A DNA stretch of 64,000 nucleotides from Brucella oryzae (GTDB lineage: Bacteria > Pseudomonadota > Alphaproteobacteria > Rhizobiales > Rhizobiaceae): NCBI GenBank assembly GCA_012103035.1, contig JAAVLL010000001.1:62001-126000 (forward strand). Direction: 5' to 3'. The notes beneath the pieces are model-generated. The model was not told where the DNA came from, searched no databases, and was given only the letters and a program-made list of their open reading frames with translations. Of the stretch, positions 21,137 through 34,789 are shown piece by piece; the first letter of the stretch is position 1; each line of letters opens with the position of its first letter. Both the position numbers and the translations under genes were made by a program.

Positions 21137-22458
21137 GTGACGGGAAAAGCCGCCGCCGCAATCGAGCGGCTTATGCAGTTGCATCCAAAGGGCTTCGATC
21201 TTTCATTGGACCGCATTCGCGGTCTTCTGGGAAAGCTTGGTAATCCGCATCTGAAACTGCCACCGGTCATTCACATTGCCGGAACCAACGGCAAGGGGTC
21301 AGCGACAGCTTTCTGCCGCGCACTTCTGGAAGCGGGCGGCTTCGATGTTCACGTCCATACCTCGCCGCACCTCGTCAACTGGCACGAGCGCTATCGTCTG
21401 GCAGCGCCCGGTGGCGGAAAACTGGTCAGTGACGATGTTCTGGCCGACGCGATAGAGCGCGTTGCAGCAGCCAATGACGGCCAGCACATCACCGTTTTGA
21501 AATCCTGACGGCTGTGGCCTTCGTGCTCTTTTCCGAACATCCGGCGGATGTCGTCGTCATGGAAGTCGGTCTCGGCGGGCGTTTCGACGCCACCAATGTC
21601 ATTACCGATCCTGCCGTGTCGCTCATCATGCCGGTTTCCATCGACCATCAGGCCTATCTTGGCGATCATGTGGAGCTTATTGCGGCCGAAAAGGCCGGTA
21701 TCATCAAGAAGGATTGTCCGGTCGTCATCGGTTTCCAGCCCTTCGATGCGGCACGGGAAGTTCTTGTCTCGACTGCCGACAGGCTGGGCTGTCCGTTTCG
21801 GTTTACGGGCAGGATTTCCTCGCTTTCGAGGAACATGGCCGCATGGTGTTCCAGAACGAGGATGGTCTGATCGACCTGCCATTGCCGCGCCTTCCCGGAC
21901 GCCATCAGATTTCCAATGCCGCAGCAGCAATCGAGGCTGTGCAGATGGCTGGTTTCAGCCTGACCGACAAAGCCGTCGAAAAGGCGTTAATGGTGGTGGA
22001 CTGGCCAGCACGCATGCAGCGGTTGACCCATGGTTCGCTCGTGGATTTGGCCCCGGCAGCGTCCGAAATCTGGCTCGATGGCGGGCATAATCCGGGTGCG
22101 GGAACAGTCATTGCCGAGTCGCTTGGCGATCTTGAAGAGCGCAATGAGCGCCCGCTGTTCCTCATCACCGGTATGATCAATACCAAGGACCCGGTCGGCT
22201 ATTTCGAAGCCTTTGCCGGTATGGCGCGGCACGTTTTCACCGTGCCTATTCCGTCCAGCGATGCGGGCATTCCCAATGATGAGCCCGTCGCGGCCCAAAA
22301 GCCAATCTGTCGGCGGAGCCCGTGCATTCGGTTGCCAACGCATTGAAACTTCTGCGTGATACATGGCCCCGGATGAAGCGCCGCCGCGTATCCTGATTAG
22401 CGGATCGCTTTACCTTGCAGGTGAAGTCTTGAGGGACAACAGCACGCCACCCACTTAA
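21137..22458 (+). CDS. folC: folylpolyglutamate / dihydrofolate synthase (four frame breaks)
   Basis: Adds glutamate to dihydropteroate and folates. It starts at GTG (21137), two bases after the accD stop. The ATP loop is IHIAGTNGKGSATAFCRALL; HVHTSPHLVNWHERYR and EVGLGGRFDATN are family signatures. Single bases are lost near 21497 (T run), 21803 (G run), 22300 and 22366 (C run). Restored length is about 441 residues, ending REDLRDNSTPPT-like (LRDNSTPPT). The gene is required for one-carbon metabolism, so the breaks are probably sequence errors. Confidence 0.92.
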
Positions 22459-22473
22459 CGGCAAATTCTAAAC

Positions 22474-22500
22474 AAAAACCCGGCTCGAAGGCCGGGTTTT
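22474..22500. terminator. bidirectional terminator between folC and trxA
   Basis: AAAACCCGGC (22475-22484) pairs with GCCGGGTTTT (22491-22500) around TCGAAG, with T runs on both strands. It serves the convergent folC and trxA transcripts. Confidence 0.9.
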
Positions 22501-22518
22501 GCGTTTTATGATGCTGTC

Positions 22519-22841
22519 TTATGCAGCCGACGCCTTGATCCAGTCGGCGAGACGGCTCTTCGGAGCAGCGCCGACCATATTGGCGGCGAGTTCACCATCC
22601 TTGAACATCAGAAGCGTCGGGATCGAACGCACGCCGAACTGAGCAGCCAGTTCCGGGTTCTCATCAATGTTCACCTTGGCGATCTTGACCTGACCAGCCA
22701 TTTCCGTTGCGATTTCGTCCAGAGCCGGGGCGATCATCTTGCAGGACCGCACCATTCCGCCCAGAAATCCACCACAACAGGCTCGCTCGACTGAAGAACG
22801 TCCGACTGAAAATTGCTGTTATCGACCTTAACGGTTGCCAT
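22519..22841 (-). CDS. trxA: thioredoxin (one frame break at the active site)
   Basis: Cytosolic thiol-disulfide reductase of 107 residues. It starts [17 protein letters not shown] and has [12 protein letters not shown] followed after the break by [12 protein letters not shown], so the WCGPC active site is intact once one C is restored near 22745 in a C run. The C-terminal cis-proline loop [12 protein letters not shown] is normal. It follows addA by 109 bp on the same strand. Confidence 0.95.
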
Positions 22842-22950
22842 AGGGCTATCCTCTATATGGTTAAGAACGGCAGGCATCTTCACAGACTCACACGCAATCC
22901 GCTCTATCTTCGCTATATCATGTGGCGCGTCTGCCGCCATCCGTCAAGTT

Positions 22951-25900
22951 CTAGTTACTCACCTTTCCTTGAGAGTCTTTCAGCGTCTGCATGGCTTCAT
23001 TGAGAACAGTGTCGGACAATGGCATCAGAAACGGCCCTTCGGTAAAGAGCAACGCTGTTTCCACCGTCCGTCCCGGATAGAGCGGCTCCAGCAGCGCCTT
23101 ATAAAGTGCAAGCTGCGCCCGATAGGCGAAAGGAACCGCCTCGATGGTTTTCGGTGGCGGTCGATTGGTTTTGTAGTCCACGATCAACACCCGGTCCTCA
23201 CCGACACTGATGCGGTCGATCTGGCCAGACACCGCATGATCGCGCCCGCCAAGCTCGATTGTGCCCATGATGGCCACTTCCCGCGCGAACCTTCCGCAAA
23301 GACCGGTGCATAGGTGGGGTCGTCCAGAATGGTCCGCACACTTTGCCAAGCTATCTGGCGCTCCGTTTCCGGCCAGTCGGCAGCGATGCGATCAAGGTAG
23401 CCGCGTGCCAGCGTTTCACACCCATCCCGTGGAATGTCCGGCAGATATTGCAGCAGCATATGGATCGCCGTGCCGCGCCGCAGCGCAAAGGCGGGAGTCC
23501 GTTGCCTGGCCCCAGAACCGGCGAAAACGTATCGAGCGGCGGTTCCTCATCCGCTTCGATCAGCGCGGACGCGCCGGACGGGCCAGCGGCCGCGGCAATC
23601 CGGTTTCAGGCTTTATCGGCCGCAGATAATCGCGCGGTAGTGACGGCAGTGCGTGATCCTCGGTTCTATCCTGCTCGGCAATCTCGACCATTCCGCGCGG
23701 TGTCTTGCGATAGCGCCTTGCAGCAACTTTCAGAACCGGATGCACGAATGTCTCGGCCTTGGTGGCCAGCGCATCCTCAACAAGGCGATGCCATGTTTCG
23801 CCGCTTTCGCGCGTACCGCGATAGCCGCAGATGATAAGCCGGTCTTCGGCCCGCGTCATGCCGACATAGAGCAGGCGGCGATATTCTTCCTCCGCCCGCA
23901 TTTTCAGCTCCTCGATCTGTGCTGCCGTGAAGCCGGTCTGGTATCCGGCATTCGGTTGCCAGAGATAGCCTTTCACCGGCGGATTATCGTTCGAAAAATC
24001 AAAAGGAATGAGCTTTGGCGCGCGGCTGCCAGTCCAGACCGCGCTTCCCGGATCGACAAGAAACACCACCGCCCCTTCCAGCCCCTTGGCGGCATGGACG
24101 GTCATGATGCGCACTTCATTGCGCCCCTGATCCAGTTCGCGCTTGATTTCCGGCGATGCCGCTTCCAGCGTTTCAAGAAAAGCCTGCAGGCCGGGCAGAC
24201 CGGCGCGCTCGGCGGAAAGCGCATAATTCTGGAATTCGTCAATGATATCGCCCGCCTCCGGCCCCAACCGCGCCAGGAGTTTTCGCCGCGCGCCGTCCGC
24301 GCTCAATATGCGTGCATAGAATTCGAACACCGGCATGGTGTCGGCCATATTGCGCCAGCGGCTCAGGTCTTGTGCACTTCGGCCAGCGCGGCATCGCCAC
24401 GCGAGACCTGATAAAGCCGCTCGAACAAAGTGAGGCTTGAACCTCGCGGATGGGCAAGCTCGAACAGCTGGTCGTCATCCCAGCCGAACAGCGGGCTTTT
24501 CAGGACAGATGCCAGCGAAAGATCGTCCGAGGGCTGAAGCACGAAACGACCGAGCGCCATCAGATCCTGAATGGCAATATGGCTGGTGAGCCGCAGGCGG
24601 TCCGCACCGGCCACCGGCACGGACAGGTTTTTCAGCGCCCGCGACAGGGCAGGCATGAACTGGTCGCGCTTTCGCACCAGAACCATGATGTCGCGCGGCA
24701 TGATCCGCCTGTTCTGGCCCGGAATGGGTTCGCCGCTATCCAGCCAGTGGCGAATGGTGGCCGCGATCTGATCCGCCAGCCGCACGGCAGGTGCTGCCAG
24801 ATGATCGACCGGCTCGCGCCAATCGTCAGGCTCTTCCACCACTTCCGGCGTCAGCATATCCCATATTTCCACCTCGCCCGGCGCATCTGAACGAATGGCT
24901 TCATGGACCGTTGCGCCCGCAAGGCCGCGATTGGCCTCGGGTCGCGCAAAAACCTCGTCCACCGCCTGCAGGACATCGGGCGCGGATCGGAACGAAAATT
25001 GAGGCTGACACGCTCGAATTTCAGCTCCGCATCTTTCGCGCGAAGACTGACGGACCGCCCCTGCGCCGCAAAATCCTCCGGCACCGCGCCCTGAAACGAA
25101 TAGATCGACTGTTTCTCGTCACCGACGGCAAAGAGCGTGCGGCTGATATTGCGCTGGCCGAGACCGGAGAAAAACTCTTCCGACAGCATGCGGATCACCT
25201 GCCACTGGTCGGGGCTGGTATCCTGCGCCTCATCGACCAGAATATGATCGATGCCGCGATCGAGCTTGTACTGCACCCACTGCCCTGCCCCGTTTCGGGC
25301 AAGCAGCGCCACGGTCCGGGTGATGAGGTCCTCGAAATCGAGCAGGCCGCGCTGACGCTTCAGGTCGTGATAGCGTTGCAGCAGATTGTCGATCAGCGTC
25401 AGCGCGGCCAGATTGAGCCGCACAAGGCGCAATTCCTTCAGCCGGTCGAGACCCTGTTCCACACGCGCCGCCGCCGCGTCGAAATCCTCTTCGAAATCCG
25501 GCAGAAGCTTCTTGACCGCCGCCGAGCCGACATAAGAACCGGATTTCGGTTCGCCCGTGCTTTTCAGGAAGGCTGCACGCAACACGGCCTCGCGGTCACG
25601 CTGGCTTGTCACCTTTTCGAAACGCCGAAGCTGCAGCGCAAAATCCTGCGCGCGAGACGCCCCTTCTGGATCGACATGATGAGGTCGAGTGCGTCGTCGG
25701 AAAACTCCGGTATCGGCCAGAGATCGGCGATGATATCATCTTCGCTGGTTTGCGGGTCGAAGCGGAAAGCCCGGTGCAGGGCTTCGCTGCGATGCGCCGC
25801 CACACCCAGTTCGGTGATATAGGTCTGCAGGCCGTTGCGCCTGCTTACCGCCTCATCCAGAAGCGATTGAAGCCCCATCTCGCCCGATGCTTGCAGAACG

Positions 25901-26454
25901 TCCGCAAAGGCCGCTGCGAGCTCAATATCGCCGCCTCCATGCGCGGTTTCGAGCAGTTGGCGCCGTGCTTCGCCCACGAGGGCGACCTGCATCAAATCAT
26001 CCATCATCTCGAAATGACCGGCAATGTTTGCCTCAAGCGGGAACTGGTGCAGGATCGCTTCGCAGAAAGCATGGATGGTCTGGATTTTAAGTCCGCCCGG
26101 TGTTTCGAGCGCACGCGCGAACAGCCGTCGCGCGGCGGCAAGACGGGCATCGCCCGGTCTGCGCCCTTCCAATGATTTCAGGCGTTCGGCCAGTTCCTCA
26201 TCCGGCAGGACAGCCCATTCTGAAAGCCGCATGAACACGCGGTTCTGCATCACCGCAGCCGCCGCCTTGGTATAGGTGAGGCAGAGAATCTTCGATGGGT
26301 CCGTGCCTTCGAGCAGCAGGCGAATAACACGTTCGGTCAGAACATGCGTCTTGCCGGAACCCGCATTGGCGGAAACCCAGACGGAAGCTGCCGGATTTGC
26401 TGCATTGCTTTGCGCCCGCAGCGTTTCTTCTGGAATAACAGGTGCTTTCTTCAT
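22951..26454 (-). CDS. addA: AddA helicase-nuclease subunit (six frame breaks)
   Basis: Large subunit of the AddAB (RexAB) complex that processes double-strand breaks for RecA. UvrD-type helicase with Walker A ANAGSGKTHVLTERV at the N terminus, ILVDEAQDTSPDQW as the DEAD-like motif and VHAAKGLEGAVVF as motif V. A RecB-type nuclease closes the chain with SGQIDRISVGEDRVL and IVDYKTNRPPP. Single bases are lost near 25655, 24985, 24367, 23565, 23500 and 23283. Restored length is about 1169, normal for the family. Its ATG overlaps the addB stop by 4 bp. Confidence 0.93.
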
Positions 26455-29400
26455 TCGCCGCCCTCGCCGCCTGCATCGCCTCCGGCAGACCATTCCAGCA
26501 CCCGCGCCAGATGATCGTAATCGCCCGTCAGATCGGTTTCACGGAACGGCAATGCGCGCGACAGATACCCTTTTTCCGGCTTCTGATATTCGGCCAGCAA
26601 TTGCGCCAGCCGCTGCCAGGATCCTCGCCAAGCGCCGGGGCGGTTTTCTCCGATGGCGGTCGTCCGATCTTGAGGATGGATTCCGGCTTGACCTCGCCGC
26701 CCGCCTTGAGACGGACATAGGTGAGGTCCGAAGCGCGGACCGAGCCCAGTTCGCGGAATGCGCCGCGCACCAGAAGCGCGGCTTCCAGCGCCGCTGCGGC
26801 GACAGCAGCACATGCGCCTGTTTGGGCGATGGCGTCGATCCGGTCTTGTAATCGATGATTTCCGCTGTCCCGTCGCGCATCAGATCGATGCGGTCAGCGC
26901 GGCCGGAAAGCGTGACGCCAAGCCCTTCGACCTCGCGTTTATCGGATGAAATTTCCGCAAAGCGGGTCTGGACATTATAGGCGCGCTCGCGCTCCCAAGC
27001 CAGAAACTGCGGAATGAGCGCCGTGAAGCGCGGCCACCACACAGCCTCTATTTCGGTCGGCAGGTCCATGTCGGCAAAAGAATGCGGCCAAGCTCCATCA
27101 GGCGTTCGGCGGCATCGGGCGCTAGCGGATCGATTGCCTCTTGCGTAAAATGACCCAGAATATCGTGGAACAAGGTGCCGCGCTCGGCAGCAGCCGGGTC
27201 ACGGATCAGGGGCTCCAGCGGACGCAGTTTCAGGATCTTCTTGGCGAAGATCGCATAAGGATCGCGGCGCAGCGTTTCGATTTCCGTCACCGAAAAATGC
27301 TTCGGACGGGCAGTTACAGGCGGGGCCGGTTCCGGGCGTTTGACGAAAGGCACGTCTTCGTCCCGGTCGATTTCGCGTGACCACTGAATAAAACGCGCCC
27401 CACGCTTGCGCATTTCGGTCGTCACATCTGCGCCCAGCACAGTTTCAAGCCGCTGCAGCCAGCGCGAGGCAACCGTCGGCGCATTGTCGGAACGCTGCGA
27501 GCGCGTCAGCACAACATGATCCTGACCCAGCGCCATCTGGAAATCGTGGGCAGCAAGGCCGGTGCGGCGCTCGGGCGGATCGAGCGCGATCATAGACTTC
27601 ATCGGACGCGACATGAATGGATCGTTACGGGTACGGGCAGGCCAGCTCCCCTCGTTGAGACCGCCGACCACCACCGTATCCATGGTTTGCAGGCGTGCTT
27701 CCAGCGCACCCCAGATGAAGAGGCGCGGATGGCCGCCGGGGTGCGGCTTGACCGTCTCGCCCGCCATCAGCGCATCGAGCACAGCCGGCCATTCCGACGC
27801 TTCAAAGTCGAGCCCGGCTTCGCTTGAAACCAGACCACGCAAAAGGCAGCGAGCTGTTCTCCGCGTTCGCCGGAATAGAAAGGCGCGATGCTGGCCTTTT
27901 CATTACGCGCAAGATTTTCCAATGCTTCGACCGTTGCACGCGCGATTTCGCCGATCTCGGTCCGGCGTCCGGCGATGACGAAAGGCGCCAATGGCGCCAC
28001 CGCCTTAGACAGGCTTTCGCAAAGATTGCGGGCGGCGGCGATCATATCCGGCGTGACTGTATCGTGCCATGCCGGTTGCCATGACTGACTGGCGCTTTCT
28101 TCCAGCCGCCGATCGAAAAATGCGGGAAGATTGAGCACCGAGGCACGGCCCGTACCGCCGCGAAAGGCAATGAGTTCCAAGGTTTCGGCGGCAAGGCGTC
28201 GCTCGATACGGGGCGCTTCCAGCCGCAGCAGCGGATGCTTGACCAGCGCCAGCAGGGCGACCGGATCGCCCGGATTGAACACGGTTTCGACCAGCAGCCG
28301 CAGCAATGTCGTGGTCTCGACATCACGCAGATGCCGCCCGCCGGAATCGTCGGCATCGATCCCGAAACGGGCAAGCTCGCCCACCACCCGTCGCGCCAGA
28401 TTGCGGTCTGCCGTGACAAGCGCAGCCGTCTTGCCTTCATCATTGATTGCATCGCGTAACGCAAGAGCGACCGCAAGCGCCTCTTCCCGCTCATTGGCGG
28501 CTTCGATCAGATCGATGGTCTGCGCTGCCTGCTGCAAGGCTTCGCGTTGCATATCGGGATCGCACGCAAGCTGGCCCCATGCATCGGTCGTTTCCGCCGG
28601 GCGGAGCGCTTCGCTCACCACCCGCTCGCGCAGGCGTTTGGAAGCAGGCATATCGTCCAGATGTTCCACATCTGCGCGTAATGTCTGCATTGCATCAAGA
28701 AGCTTGCGCAAGCCGAATTGCGGATGACCGAAGGTCGAGGGATTGTCGGTTGCCGATGCCAGCATTTGCCACGCGGCATCATCCAGATCGCGGTCCAGCC
28801 CCGGCAGCACCACCGCGCCATTGGGCAAATCCGCAATAGCGGAAATAAGTTCGGCAGTCGCAGGTATGGAACCGGTAGAACCCGCAACGATCACCGGCCC
28901 CGTTGGCGGATGGGTGCGCAGGCGCTTTACTTCACTCCAGATGAGATCGTTGCGATGCGCAGCCGGATTTGAAAGCCTGCGTTCCGCCAGAATATCCGGC
29001 CACAGATTGGTGACGATGTTGAGAAAGCCGAGCGTGACCTGCCACCAATCGGCAAGGTCTTCCGGAGCAATACCCTTAAGCTCACTCCACTTCGCCCCAT
29101 CGGTTTCAACCTGATCCATCAGCCCCGCCAGATCGCGGGCAAGCCAGATCGCATCGGCGGTCGTTGCCGGAACGGAAACGTCGTCAACACCGAAAAGGGC
29201 ACGTACATGCGAAGGCAGCGATTCCCGCCACGGGCGGATCAATCGTGCCAGAAGCAGAAGACGCTCTGCTGTACCAATCGGTGGATTGATGTCAAAGACG
29301 CCTGACGAGCCGGCATTGAAGAAAGCGGCATCTTCGTCCACATCGCCAAGCGGCTTTATCGTCGGCAAAATAGCGCTTTTAGCTGGATTCCTATCGACCA

Positions 29401-29605
29401 GTATCGATCTTAGCGCACGCGCCGCACGGCGCGTTGGCACATAGATGGTTGCATTGGCCAATGCCAGCGGATCGGAAGGGTTGGCAGGAAAGCCCTCAAC
29501 CAGCCGCCCTTCCAGAAGCGCCTTGGCAAAAGCGGGCAGAAACGGCGTGCCGGGAGGAATTGAAAAGAGGCGCTGTTTCCCATCTCTGGGCCTGCGTGCG
29601 CTCAT
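26451..29605 (-). CDS. addB: AddB helicase-nuclease subunit (four frame breaks)
   Basis: Partner of AddA. It starts MSARRPRDGKQRLFSIPPGT. The N-terminal half carries an inactivated helicase-like domain; the C-terminal RecB-type nuclease reads SGRADRIDLMRDGTAEI followed by IDYKTGSTP. This is the alphaproteobacterial AddB type, which scans rather than drives DNA. Single bases are lost near 27835, 27075, 26805 and 26630. Restored length is about 1052. ATGA overlap with addA, and 14 bp after the nucleotidyltransferase gene upstream. Confidence 0.92.
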
Positions 29606-29618
29606 GCTTACTGCCTCC

Positions 29619-30343
<725 letters not shown>

Positions 30344-30347
<4 letters not shown>

Positions 30348-31867
30348 TGCGCGGCCTCTTCCTGCTGCATCAGCCCCAATTCCTCAAACCATGCCGCCAC
30401 AGGTGCCATGACGGGATCTTTAAGCACACGTCCGAGATAATCGCGAATGCGTGGCAGGTGCTTCAAATAAGCCGGCTTACCATCGCGCTCGTCGAGCCGG
30501 ACAAAAGACCGAGCAGCTTGGCATTACGCTGCGCGCCCATGGCTGCATAGGCCTTGCGGAACAAAGCCTCGTCGAACGCATGTCCGAGCGTGCGACGCTC
30601 ATCGCAATAGGCAGCGACCACAGCCTGTTCCAGCTCTGGCGAAATCGTCACTCGCGCATCAAGCGCCAGTGAAGCCACGTCATAGGCCGCCGGTCCAATC
30701 ATCGCATCCTGAAAATCGATGACACCGATCTTGTCCTTGCCTCCCGCCTCCGGGAACCAGAACAGGTTGGGCGAATGATAGTCGCGCAAGAGCAGGCTCT
30801 TCTCAACATCGGCAATGTCGGCGATCACATGACCCCATGCGGCTTCGTAAGCTTGCTTTTCTGCGTCTGTAAGTTGCCTGCCCATCATGCGCGGCGCGTA
30901 CCACTGGCCGATCAGGCTGACCTCGATCATCATCGCATCGCGGTCAAAGCCAGCAATGATGTGGTCGGGATGCCCCGCCACCGGTGCATGGTCTGGCCAG
31001 GCAACGCCATGCAGATGCGCCAGAAAACGTCCGGCGGCCTCATAGCGTTCCGCAACAGGTTCACCGAAGCTGCCCGCACGCCCTCGGTTCCGAGATTCTC
31101 AAGGATGAGAAAACCGGCATCGAGATCGGCGGCACGCATTTGCGGCACGTGAAAACCATGGCTGTCGAGAAGCGCATCGACAGCGACAAAGGCAAGGATG
31201 TTTTCCGCAAGATGCGCAATCTGCCGATAGGATTTTCCGTCACGCAGCGGCGGATCATACGGCATCTGCGGCGCATTCATCAAAATCTCGATACCGTGAG
31301 CAGCCGTTTGGACCGTCTCGTATTTGCGCGGAGATGCATCCCCTGCAAATAGCGGCGCGTTGCATCGGCGCGGCCGTGGAGGTCCAGAAAAGCGCGGATT
31401 GCCTGGCTGCGTTCCAGCCGCTGGATCGCGGCCACAGGTCCGACACGGCAATACGCCGTCCTCCCCTTCGTGGTTCAGCGTGACAGCAAATGACGGTTCA
31501 GGCAGGAATCCTCGCCCTGCTCCGGCCATTCGGCCAGAACCACGCCATCTTCCAGAAACTCCGGCAGCCCCAGCTCATCCAGTTCTTCACCGTGTGAAAT
31601 ACGGTAGAGATCGGCATGGGCAACAGGAATGCGCAAAGTCTCGTAGCTTTGCACTAGCGTAAAAGTCGGACTTGGAACATCCAGCCCTTCATCATCGGCA
31701 ATTGCGCGTATGATCGCGCGGGCAAGCGAGGATTTTCCCGCTCCCAGATCACCGGAAAGCGTGACAAGATCGCCCTTCTGCAGGGCGAGGGCGAAATCCT
31801 CGCCGAAACGCTGCGTTGCAGCTTCGTCGGGCAAGAAATAGCTGATGCTGGATTGTGAGGCGCTCAT
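30344..31867 (-). CDS. tsaE: TsaE / sugar-kinase (AmgK-like) fusion (six frame breaks)
   Basis: Restored protein of about 509 residues. Residues 1-150 are TsaE, the ATPase of the tRNA threonylcarbamoyladenosine complex, with the P-loop LSGDLGAGKSSLARAI and VPSPTFTLVQSYE. After a linker (RRYLQG DASPRKYETVQ) follows a choline/aminoglycoside-phosphotransferase fold with LLLRDYHSPNLFW and GVIDFQDAMIGP as catalytic and metal motifs. Single bases are lost near 31500, 31458, 31443, 31342, 31067 and 30475. The fused layout is known in rhizobia and relatives. ATG 31867 chosen; an in-frame GTG lies two codons upstream. Confidence 0.85.
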
Positions 31868-31881
31868 GGGCACCCTTTACC

Positions 31882-34333
31882 TTATTCGGCGGCGACGCGG
31901 AAGCTGCGTGTTTCCGACGGAAAACGGCAAATGACCGTTGTTCCACGACCGGAACCCGTATCAATATCGACCGACCCGCCATGCAGCTCGACAAAGCTCT
32001 TGACGATGGCAAGTCCGAGTCCGGCACCACGGCGGCGACCACCATTCGGATAGGACTGGAAGCGCTTGAAAACCGTGTCGAGCACTTCTCCGGGCATGCC
32101 GGGACCGTCATCATGGACGGCAAAGACCACTTCCGTCCCTCTCGCGCCACTTGCAGCTGGATGCTGGAGCCTTCCGGCGCATAGTTGGTAGCGTTGGACA
32201 ACAGGTTGAAAAGTACCTGACGGACGCGGTTCGCATCGGCCTTGAATACGTCAACGTCGTCGGCAATGTCGATGTCGAGCCCGATATCGTGATCGCGCAT
32301 GCGCTCACCGACGCGGAAGCGGCAGCAGAAATCGCTTCCACGACGGAAACTTCGCCGACCTCCAGTTCCATGATGCCTGCATCGACGGTCGCAAGATCGA
32401 GAATATCATTGACGATGGTCAGCAATACCGATGACGACGTGCTGATATGGTCGAGATATTCGATCTGGCGCTCGTTGAGCGATCCGAAAGCCGGTGTCTG
32501 CAACAGTTCGGTGAAACCGATGATGTTGGTCAGCGGCGAACGCAATTCGTAGGACACGTGCTGGACGAAATCGTTCTTGATCTGGTCGGCCAGTTCCAGC
32601 GCCTCGTTCTTTTCCTTGAGCGCCCGTTCGACGCGCACCGTGTCGGTGACGTCGATGAAGGTCAGCATGGTCTGGCCCTTCGGCAGCGGCACCACAGCGA
32701 AGGAGAGAATAGCGCCGTCGTCCAGTTCCACCTGCCCCATGCGGCCGTCGCGCTTGTCGAGGAAGCCGGTAACCGTGGAGACAAAATCGTCCCACAGACC
32801 GTTGCCGCCACGCTCGCTGCAGATCTTGGCAATCGATGAAATATGCGTGCCTTCGACGATGAGCGGCATCGGCAATGCCCAGAGATCGGCGAAGGACGGG
32901 TTGGAAAGCCGGATGCGGCCATCGGAACCGAACACCGCCACGGCTTCAGCCAGATGGTCGAGTGTTTCGCCCTGTACCTTGATGAGCGTGTTGTAACGGC
33001 CTTCAAGTTCGAACTTTTCGGTCATATTCTCGAAGAACCAGGTCACGCCGCCTTGTGGATGCGGATTGGCAACGACGCGCATGGTTCGCGTATCCGGCAG
33101 GTGCCACATATGTTCCTGCGGCTCGACAGCGCGATAGGCGGAAAGCACCGAATCCTTCCACTTGCGCCATTCCGGCTGTTCGGGCAGCTTTCCTTCCGAA
33201 CGCAGGCGATCGAGGATCAGCGTGTTGCTCGGCTGCGATTCCAACCATGCCGTATCGAGCGACCACAGCTTGGCAAAAGCCTGATTGAAAAATTGCAACT
33301 TCATTTCGGGATCGAAAATCGCCACAGCGGTCGAAAGCTGATCGAGCGTTTCGGCATGGCTCTTCATCGTGCGGTTCAGTTCTTCGCGCACCGCCTGCAC
33401 TTCGGTCTGGTCGAAGCCGAGGCCGATGGAACCTGTTTCCGCGCTGACATCCGTCACGTTGAAAAGGCGGCGGTCACCGTGCACCACAGCCGTCAGCTGG
33501 TCCTGCAGGACAGGCTCGGCAAAGCGGTCGCGCTCCAGACGCTGGCGCGCCTGTGCGCCGAAAAGCTCGCGCCCTTCGGAAATCACCTGGCTTGCATCGG
33601 CCATATCGACAGCCTGCGCATAGGCGGCATTGACCCATTCGACGCGGCCGCTGGCGTCGCGGGTCCAGACCGGCTGGTCGATCCGGTCGAGAAGACGCCG
33701 GAATAATTCGATACGCTCGGAAAATTCGCGATTTTGTGCCTGCAGTGCTGCCCGTTCCGCCTGTACGCCTTGCAGGCTCAGGAAACGCGCCACCGCAAAG
33801 CCACCCGATGTGCGTCCCCGCACGTCGAGCAGGGTGCCGTTGACGGTTTCAACTGTGAGGTCGAAAGACCGCGCCTGTTCGCGCAGCAATCCAATGGCAC
33901 GCTCAAGCGCCACGACCGATTGAGGGCGCAGCCAGCGGCCAAAAGCCAGAAAAGTCGAGCGATCCTGCGGGGCAGCACTGTCATCCGGCAGCAGCCCGAC
34001 AACTTCGGCGCGCGTGCTGTGACCGTCCCAGACAACAATACGCTGATCCTTGAGATTGAGCAGGGCTTCATTGCGCTGGGCGACAAGATTGAGATCGGCG
34101 AATTTCGAACGCAGTTCCTTGTTTTCCGCGGCAACGCGCGACCGTTCGCGGATCAGCCAGCCGGCAGAAAGCAGAGCTGCGCCCATAACGCCGAGGAACA
34201 TGGAAAACTGGATAACCTCGAAAGCGCCGATGCTGCCGCCGCCGAAGGGCAGGGCGATACGCGCCGATTCCGTGCCTTGCGCAAAGGCAGGCATGGCCGC
34301 GAAAAGCGTTGCAAGAGAAACGGAAGCCTTCAT
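31882..34333 (-). CDS. PAS-domain sensor histidine kinase (two frame breaks)
   Basis: Restored length about 817 from ATG 34333, where a signal-like start (MKASVSLATLFAAMPAFAQG) precedes one membrane segment (FSMFLGVMGAALLSAGWLI) and a short coiled coil. Several PAS-like segments fill the middle (for example IDQPVWTRDASGRVEWVN and AVAIFDPEMKLQFFN). The HisKA box is VSYELRSPLTNIIGF: His of the usual SHELR is replaced by Tyr. The ATPase domain has NLLSNATNYAP and DDGPGMPGE, GRRRGAGLGLAIVK. Single bases are lost near 32312 and 32131. It lies 14 bp upstream of tsaE. Signal unknown. Confidence 0.8.
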
Positions 34334-34789
34334 CAGGGCTTTTTCGGAGAAAACCGTGCGAACGGCTTTGCAACATGGGCGGCAGGACGCCATTGCCTGC
34401 CAATATCGATTGCGGAAACATTCCGCAAATTCCCCGTTGCGCCGAACTCTGGCATATCGTCCTTTTCTCCGCCACCCGGCCATGAAAACCGCCACGAAGG
34501 CAGACTGGCCGTATTAAAACACTTCAATACACATCAAAGCCTGACCATACGCACGCCGCCACAGTGCACGATGGTCATCGCATTTTCAGGTATTCAGGGG
34601 ATGAATCGTCCTCCCGCTTCCCGCCACAACCGGCAAAAACGCGCAACGCAAACACCCGCTCAAACACCTTGATTCGCCTACACAATACCCTTCCGGCGAA
34701 TCCACGTGAAGCATCTTGCACGCAAAAGAAAGACCGGGCAGTTTGTCAACCGCCCGGCCTCAACATGTAGTGCAATACTTAACGTATGG
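34334..34789. other. 456-bp region between ahcY and the histidine kinase gene
   Basis: It holds the ahcY terminator and probably the kinase promoter. An in-frame extension of the kinase reaches to 34495 but looks non-coding (cysteine- and arginine-rich). I see no other gene or repeat. Confidence 0.5.
34725..34757 (-). terminator. intrinsic terminator of ahcY
   Basis: On the minus strand CCGGGC (34752-34757) pairs with GCCCGG (34734-34739) and is followed by TCTTTCTTTT. It is 33 bp after the ahcY stop. Confidence 0.8.

Noticed and set aside
22951..29605. addA and addB as decayed pseudogenes
   Set aside because: All ten breaks are small losses of the kind found in indispensable genes here, and all catalytic motifs survive in one frame or another.
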